Source: Mortierella sp. BCC40632 (lineage: Eukaryota > Mortierellomycota > Mortierellomycetes > Mortierellales > Mortierellaceae). Taken from it: a stretch of DNA of 64,000 nt. The DNA lies in the NCBI GenBank assembly GCA_011634665.1, contig WAEK01000002.1:1948001-2012000 (forward strand), read 5' to 3'. The notes under the pieces were generated by a model, which searched no databases, was not told where the DNA came from, and worked only from the letters and a program-made list of their open reading frames with translations. The translations under genes and the position numbers were made by a program. Positions 60,140 to 64,000 of this stretch are shown one piece after another. The number at the start of each line of letters is the position of its first letter. Positions within the stretch are counted from its first letter, which is position 1.

Positions 60140-63100
60140 ATGGGTGTGAAAGGGCTCTGGGAGCTGCTGCATCCCGTAGCACGACCCATCAAACTTGATT
60201 CACTCTCGAACAAGCATCTCGCCATCGATGCATCCATTTGGCTCAACCAGTTTCTAAAAGGTCTGCGGGACAAGGAAGGAAACGTTCTCGGCAATGCCCA
60301 CATTATTGGTTTTTTTCGACGCATTTGCAAGTTACTCCATTACAACATCAAACCTGTCTTTGTGTTTGATGGTGGCACGCCAGCATTGAAGCGACTGACG
60401 ATCGTAAGTTGTTTTTCTCGGTCTTGTTCGAGAGGGGTAAAAAAAAAAAGAGAAAGTGCCTTTCGAATCTTATTTTTTTGGTGGCGTTATCTGTCTATCA
60501 AATGAAATGTCCGACCAATGCAACTTTCTTCCAACTATCTTTATGAATTAATAGCAAGAGCGGAGGAAGCGGAAACGACATGACACAAATATGGTCAAAC
60601 GGACGGCCGAAAAGCTGCTGGCAGCTCAATTACGATTGCACGCTTTGAACCAAAAGAAAGCAGCTCGAAAAGCTGCACAGGAGAAGCGGATGCAAAAGAA
60701 CAATAATTCACTTGAAACCGACTCTGCTTCTGACTTGAGGGCTGTCACTGACGAGAACGGCGCATCGTTACCACAGAGCAAGGCAGCTGTCAAGGAGTCT
60801 GGTCATACTGGAAGTCAAGCAAAACGGATCAGTGATGTCTATGTGCTCCCGCCTATGAATACAGACTTTGAGACACTTGCCAAGATCCGCGATCAGGATG
60901 AGCGGTTCGGGTACTCTCACTATCAGTCAGAGGAGGCCGATAGTGTCCAAAAGTTCTTGGACGGACTCAAGACTGAGGATGGGCTTTCCAATATTGATTC
61001 GGATGTCTTCAAGGCATTACCTTCAGAAGTTCAATATGAGATCCTACACGATATTCGCGCCCAATCCAGAGTCACTTCCTATGAACGTGTTCAAGAAATG
61101 CTTCGGATGTCCGAAACTCCACTTGATTTTTCAAAACTCCAGGTTCAAGGTGTAATCCGCAGGAATACAGTAACACAGAAGCTGCTTACCGTCAACCAGA
61201 CCGTCAGCAAGATTGAAACTGTGACTCAACCAGGACGTATTGCCTCTCAGCGAAACCGACAGTATATTCTGGTCAAAAACGAAGAAGGGGGTTGGGTCTT
61301 GGGAGGAAAAAAACATATTCCCGGTGTCAGTGCCGACAAACCTGTTGAGCTCGACTCGGATGATGAGACTATTAAAAAGGAAAGACAGGACGGGCTCATT
61401 AAATCCGAGAGTGAAGAAGACGACGGAGACGACGAATTCGAAGAAGTCAAAATCGCTGATCGCGCCGTCACTCCAGTCACCGATATAATACCTATCGAGA
61501 TCCCTTCGACTCCGACAAAGACAAATACAAACACGGACGCTGGCGACGATGGTCTACTGATCAACCAACTCGAGGCATACGTGGATGATGATGAATCAAT
61601 CGAGAATGTCATGACCAAGTTTGCCGAGCTTGAGGAGGAAGTTAGGGAGTCCAATATAAATTCACGACAGCTAGCGCCTCGGACCGGGATTGATACAACT
61701 GGACGCCTCCTCGCCCCGCGCCCTTCAGTCCCTCCAAACGTCCACCATCACAATGAGACTCTACAACAGGTCATAAAGACGCCTCAGAAGCCAGGAGGTG
61801 AATCACTTTGGCCCGAGTCAGTACCCGATGCAGATGAGATTGAATCGTTTTATACCCACAACTCTGACACCACAGTCGACTATGCCGATTTTGATGACAT
61901 GGTGGAAGATGAACAAACGGGCGATATAATCTCTCGGGTAGAATACAACCAAAGGCAGACTCAGTTGGCGATCCAGGAATCTCAACGCACTCAACCTCGT
62001 GCACTCTCTGCGGCTGAAGAGTCTCAACTGGACTTGGCGCAATTCCATAGCTACTGGGTTGGTCATATCCCTGATGATGTCAAATCAAGCAGGCCAGAAA
62101 CAGAATCTCAAATCCAAGAGACGATTTATGAATGGGATCAGGAAGCCCTGACCAGGGAGATCCGTTCAACATCAATCAAATTAGAAAAGTCCAGCATCAA
62201 TGACACTCTGAAGATCGAGGCTCTACAGTTCTGGAAGACGTTCCTCGAATCGACGCTGCTCTGGCAACAGACATGGGATAAGGAAAAGACAGCCGCCACG
62301 GATGGCGAAACTGGCACTTTTAAGAAGAGTGGATTACGAAAACCGATTCTGATCGAGGATGATGATGAGGAAGAAGACGAGGGTGTCGCAATAGTGGACG
62401 ATATACCCGAAACAGACTCTATCAAATCAACGGTACCATCTAAAAGGGTCTTGGAGGAGGAAGTCCCCGAGCAGGTTGTGCTAGACTTTAGTTCGTCAAT
62501 ATTGAAACGAAGGGTTCCAGCCTCTTCTATTATCTCTACGGCAACTCTAGAAGCGGCCCAAGTGAATAGAGTACCTCTAGACATTGTACCGGAGAGCGCT
62601 TTATCCGAGGAAGCCACCGTTGAGAATATCGACCGAGATCCAACCATACTTGAGCCAGCAATCGATGTCCAGCATGTGATGGAGCAGGAAGAAAAGGCTA
62701 ATGTTCAAGAAGCGGTGACACCTTCGCTTGAAATGCTGTCTCCGCAGCATGAGAAGGGCATTGAAGAGTTTGAAGAGTCAAAGCAAGTGGAAGGAAGTGA
62801 AGAAAACGAGGACGATGGTGACGAGGAGGATGATGAAGTGAACGAAGCAGCTCTTCAAGATGAGGAACAAGACTTTACAAAGCATTTCCCAGAGATGGCA
62901 GCACTGCCGGGGGCGATTTTGAAAGTCAAGGAGTCTTCGCCATCATTATCTTCAATGTCATTACCGCCATCCCTTGAACAGGCCGTCACTCTACAACCAG
63001 TCTTAAGCGCCGAGGAACAAGCCATAGTGGATCAACAGACAGCACGAAAGATGTTTGAAGAATCAAGACAACTCGAAAGTGAGATCAAAGTACTTCAGGA

Positions 63101-64000
63101 CCAACGGCGAAAGCACCTTCGTGACGCGGACGATGTGACCGAGACGATGGTGGCCGAGACACAGGTACTACTACGGCTGTTTGGTATCCCGTATTTGGTT
63201 GCGCCCATGGAAGCCGAAGCTCAGTGTGCCGATCTTCAGATCCGAGGGGTTGTGGACGGCATCTTGACAGAGGACAGCGATGTGTTCCTGTTTGGCGGAG
63301 TACGAGTGTTCAAGAACATGTTCCGAGAGGAGCAGCATGTGGAATGCTATCTGATGAAGGATGTTGAACGAGAGCTTGGCGTGGGCCGAGATCGACTTGT
63401 TTCCTTGGCGTATCTGTTGGGAAGTGATTACACGACAGGAGTAAAAGGCATCGGGTTAGTGACGGCAATGGAGATTCTTCGATTATTCCCTACACTCGAG
63501 GGCTTTGCTTCCTGGTGGAGGGGTGAAGTTCAAAAGGACAAGGTTGAACAACGTCAAGACGAGGATAGTGAAGGTCAAGGAAAAGGTGCCAAGAAAGCAA
63601 AGACCCTGGAGGAACTTTCTCAACAAGCCGATGAAGAAATAGCTCTCGAAAAGCTTGTAAGCAAGGCCCTTTTTTTTCACTCTCTTTTTTGGCCTAAACG
63701 CTCCTTCTCCTCTTCTTTTTCAGGTCTCTGACTTCTTACCTTTATTCTCTTCTATGACAATACTAGTCCAAGTTATGCAAAAAGATTCATCTTCCGACCA
63801 CTTTTCCAGATCCACATATCGCTGATGCCTACCAACATCCGCTCGTAGATGATGACGAGACGCGATTCCAGTGGGGGATTCCAGATCTAGATGGACTCCG
63901 AGGGTTCCTTCGAAAATCACTTGGTTGGGATCAAAGTGAAGTCGACCGAGTAATGATGCCGATTATTCGACAGATGGTCAGTGCAAGCCAACAGCAGGCA
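60140..64000 (+). CDS. rad2: DNA repair endonuclease RAD2/XPG (C-terminus beyond window)
   Basis: RAD2/XPG makes the 3' incision in nucleotide excision repair and works with TFIIH. Exons are 60140-60403, 60555-63656 and 63767 to the window end, in phase. The N nuclease region starts MGVKGLWELLHPVARPIKLD, with metal-binding Asp30 in LAIDASIWL and Asp77 in FVFDGGTPALKR. A roughly 800-residue acidic spacer follows, typical of this member of the FEN1 family and site of TFIIH and ubiquitin contacts. The I region begins near residue 965 with LFGIPYLVAPMEAEAQCADL, GILTEDSDVFLFGG and the helix-hairpin-helix LGSDYTTGVKGIG. Exon 3 continues with IHLPTTFPDPHIADAY and FQWGIPDLDGLRGFLRKSLG. The PCNA-binding C-terminus is outside the window. 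Confidence 0.95.

Overview
This is a nuclear window from a filamentous fungus. The genes have several short GT-AG introns each, intergenic DNA is full of CT/GA microsatellites and poly(A/T) runs, and proteins are rich in CAG/CAA-encoded glutamine. A fungal osmosensor (Sho1), Svf1 and epsin occur beside a phenylalanine hydroxylase, an SSXT (SS18-type) coactivator and an animal-like Mediator subunit 27. Phenylalanine hydroxylase is unusual in fungi but known from Mortierella, so an early-diverging fungus, most likely Mortierellomycota, is my best inference; the species cannot be read from the sequence.

Layout, left to right: coq9 (-, runs off the left edge) is divergent from svf1 (+). An SLC35C2-like transporter (-) follows, then an epsin (-). 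A 4.7 kb repeat-rich, gene-free stretch leads to a serine/threonine kinase (+). Next come ribosomal protein genes eL20 (+) and eS24 (+), sho1 (-) and ribosomal protein uL22 (-). Then mediator subunit 27 (+) converges on an FAD monooxygenase (-), which is head-to-head with phenylalanine hydroxylase (+). Phenylalanine hydroxylase converges on an intracellular GH13 alpha-amylase (-). A very large Gln-rich SSXT protein (-), a 4 kb gene-free stretch, a bZIP factor (-), a degenerate repeat cluster, a tRNA-Asp(GUC) gene and RAD2/XPG (+, runs off the right edge) complete the window.

I rebuilt exon structures by joining GT-AG introns so that reading phase and family alignment both hold. Thirteen protein-coding gene models are fully phase-consistent (coq9 and RAD2 are truncated only by the window edges). 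Three need caution: eL20 lacks a convincing first exon, the amylase first intron does not splice in phase with canonical sites, and the SSXT gene has one extra base inside a poly-Gln tract.

Functionally most genes are housekeeping: ubiquinone synthesis, sphingolipid/stress survival, sugar-nucleotide transport, endocytosis, translation, osmosensing, transcription and DNA repair. The notable parts are the two transcription coactivators shared with animals (SSXT protein and Med27), the phenylalanine hydroxylase/FAD monooxygenase divergent pair, an 11-nt microexon in the FAD-binding motif of the monooxygenase, and an eS24 gene whose first coding exon is only the start codon. I did not find a mobile element with intact coding capacity, a CRISPR array, or a multi-gene system that is clearly new.
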